From NCBI GenBank assembly GCA_041306075.1, contig JBFYKH010000041.1, positions 1-22,121 of the forward strand: a stretch of 22,121 nt of DNA. The letters are read 5' to 3'. The notes under the pieces were generated by a model. It ran no database searches. It was given only the letters and a program-made list of their open reading frames with translations, and was not told the DNA's origin. Positions 22,004 to 22,121 of the stretch are shown here, one piece after another (position 1 is the first letter of the stretch; every line of letters starts with the position of its first letter). The position numbers and the translations under genes were made by a program. This stretch comes from JAHIYG01 sp041306075. GTDB taxonomy: Archaea; Altiarchaeota; Altiarchaeia; IMC4; SCGC-AAA252-I15.

Positions 22004-22121
22004 GCGCCGTGCCTCTCAAGCCGGCCCTGCACCTCCATTATCCTGGCGTGGTAGTCCCTCAGCTTGTGGCTTTTCGAAAGCGTGCTCTCGCTTGAAGTCC
22101 TAAGCTTCCTCGAAAGCTCCT
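22000..22121 (-). CDS. 3' end of an unknown minus-strand gene
   Basis: A 39-codon open frame enters from the window edge and ends at TAG (complement of 22000-22002), overlapping the stop codon of the cupredoxin gene in a shared CTAG. The visible residues (RDYHARIMEVQGRLERHG near the end) are charged and helical, consistent with a coiled-coil C-terminus. No family can be named. Coding status is inferred from the open frame and convergent packing only. Confidence 0.45.
   Translation of the reverse strand, partial: ELSRKLRTSSESTLSKSHKLRDYHARIMEVQGRLERHGA

Noticed and set aside
1..22121. CRISPR arrays, insertion sequences, integrases or attachment-site repeats
   Set aside because: No regularly spaced direct repeats, transposase motifs or terminal inverted repeats were found; the region reads as ordinary chromosomal sequence.

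Overview
The window is G+C-rich archaeal DNA. Archaeal-type ribosomal proteins L1 and L10 (P0), a full-length Hef helicase-nuclease, HerA, NadM-type NMN adenylyltransferase, DUF835 and an archaeosine-synthase catalytic motif (PC-x3-KPY-x2-S-x2-H) all point to Archaea. The short genes, tight packing, Ser/Thr-linker and Cys-rich surface proteins and the single-domain NFACT-R gene resemble DPANN or other uncultivated lineages, but the phylum cannot be fixed from this window. Most genes have a TATA-like box centred 23-29 bp upstream of the start codon, so most mRNAs look leaderless. An AT-rich element ending in TACC usually sits directly against the start codon.

Layout. (1) 1-2853: 3' part of a large, secreted, heavily N-glycosylatable beta-helix protein. 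(2) 2897-4865: nitroreductase and HIT-family hydrolase in a 4-bp-overlap operon, then a membrane protein with an HExxH motif. (3) 4854-6701: a stand-alone coiled-coil plus NFACT-R protein (minus strand), divergent from a DUF1189 membrane protein and a small TM2-like protein. A single TATA box lies equidistant from both divergent starts. (4) 6702-8817: minus-strand L1-L10 operon without L12, and a small divergent membrane protein. (5) 8852-12759: NadM (minus), HerA, chorismate mutase, a possible CheD-like protein (minus) and prephenate dehydratase. (6) 12782-18978: Hef; two proteins sharing one type of winged-helix module (one with DUF835, one with a central coiled coil); then a single-chain fusion of a radical SAM RaSEA-like domain with the ArcS catalytic domain, overlapped by an acylphosphatase-like gene. 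(7) 19071-22121: an RNB-S1 ribonuclease of a type I associate with bacteria, a Cys-rich lipoprotein divergent from a membrane-anchored cupredoxin with a degenerate CuA site, and the 3' end of an unknown minus-strand gene.

How the genes relate. Chorismate mutase and prephenate dehydratase give the two steps from chorismate to phenylpyruvate. Hef and HerA serve replication-fork repair and DNA processing. L1-L10, NFACT-R, the archaeosine gene and the RNB ribonuclease are translation and RNA functions. The beta-helix protein, lipoprotein, cupredoxin, HExxH protein and DUF1189/TM2 pair belong to the cell envelope. The most unusual item is the RaSEA-ArcS fusion, which would put both halves of the lysine-dependent archaeosine synthase in one polypeptide.

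No CRISPR array, insertion sequence, rRNA or convincing tRNA was seen. No gene-free stretch exceeds 300 bp; the longest is about 194 bp (6702-6895).
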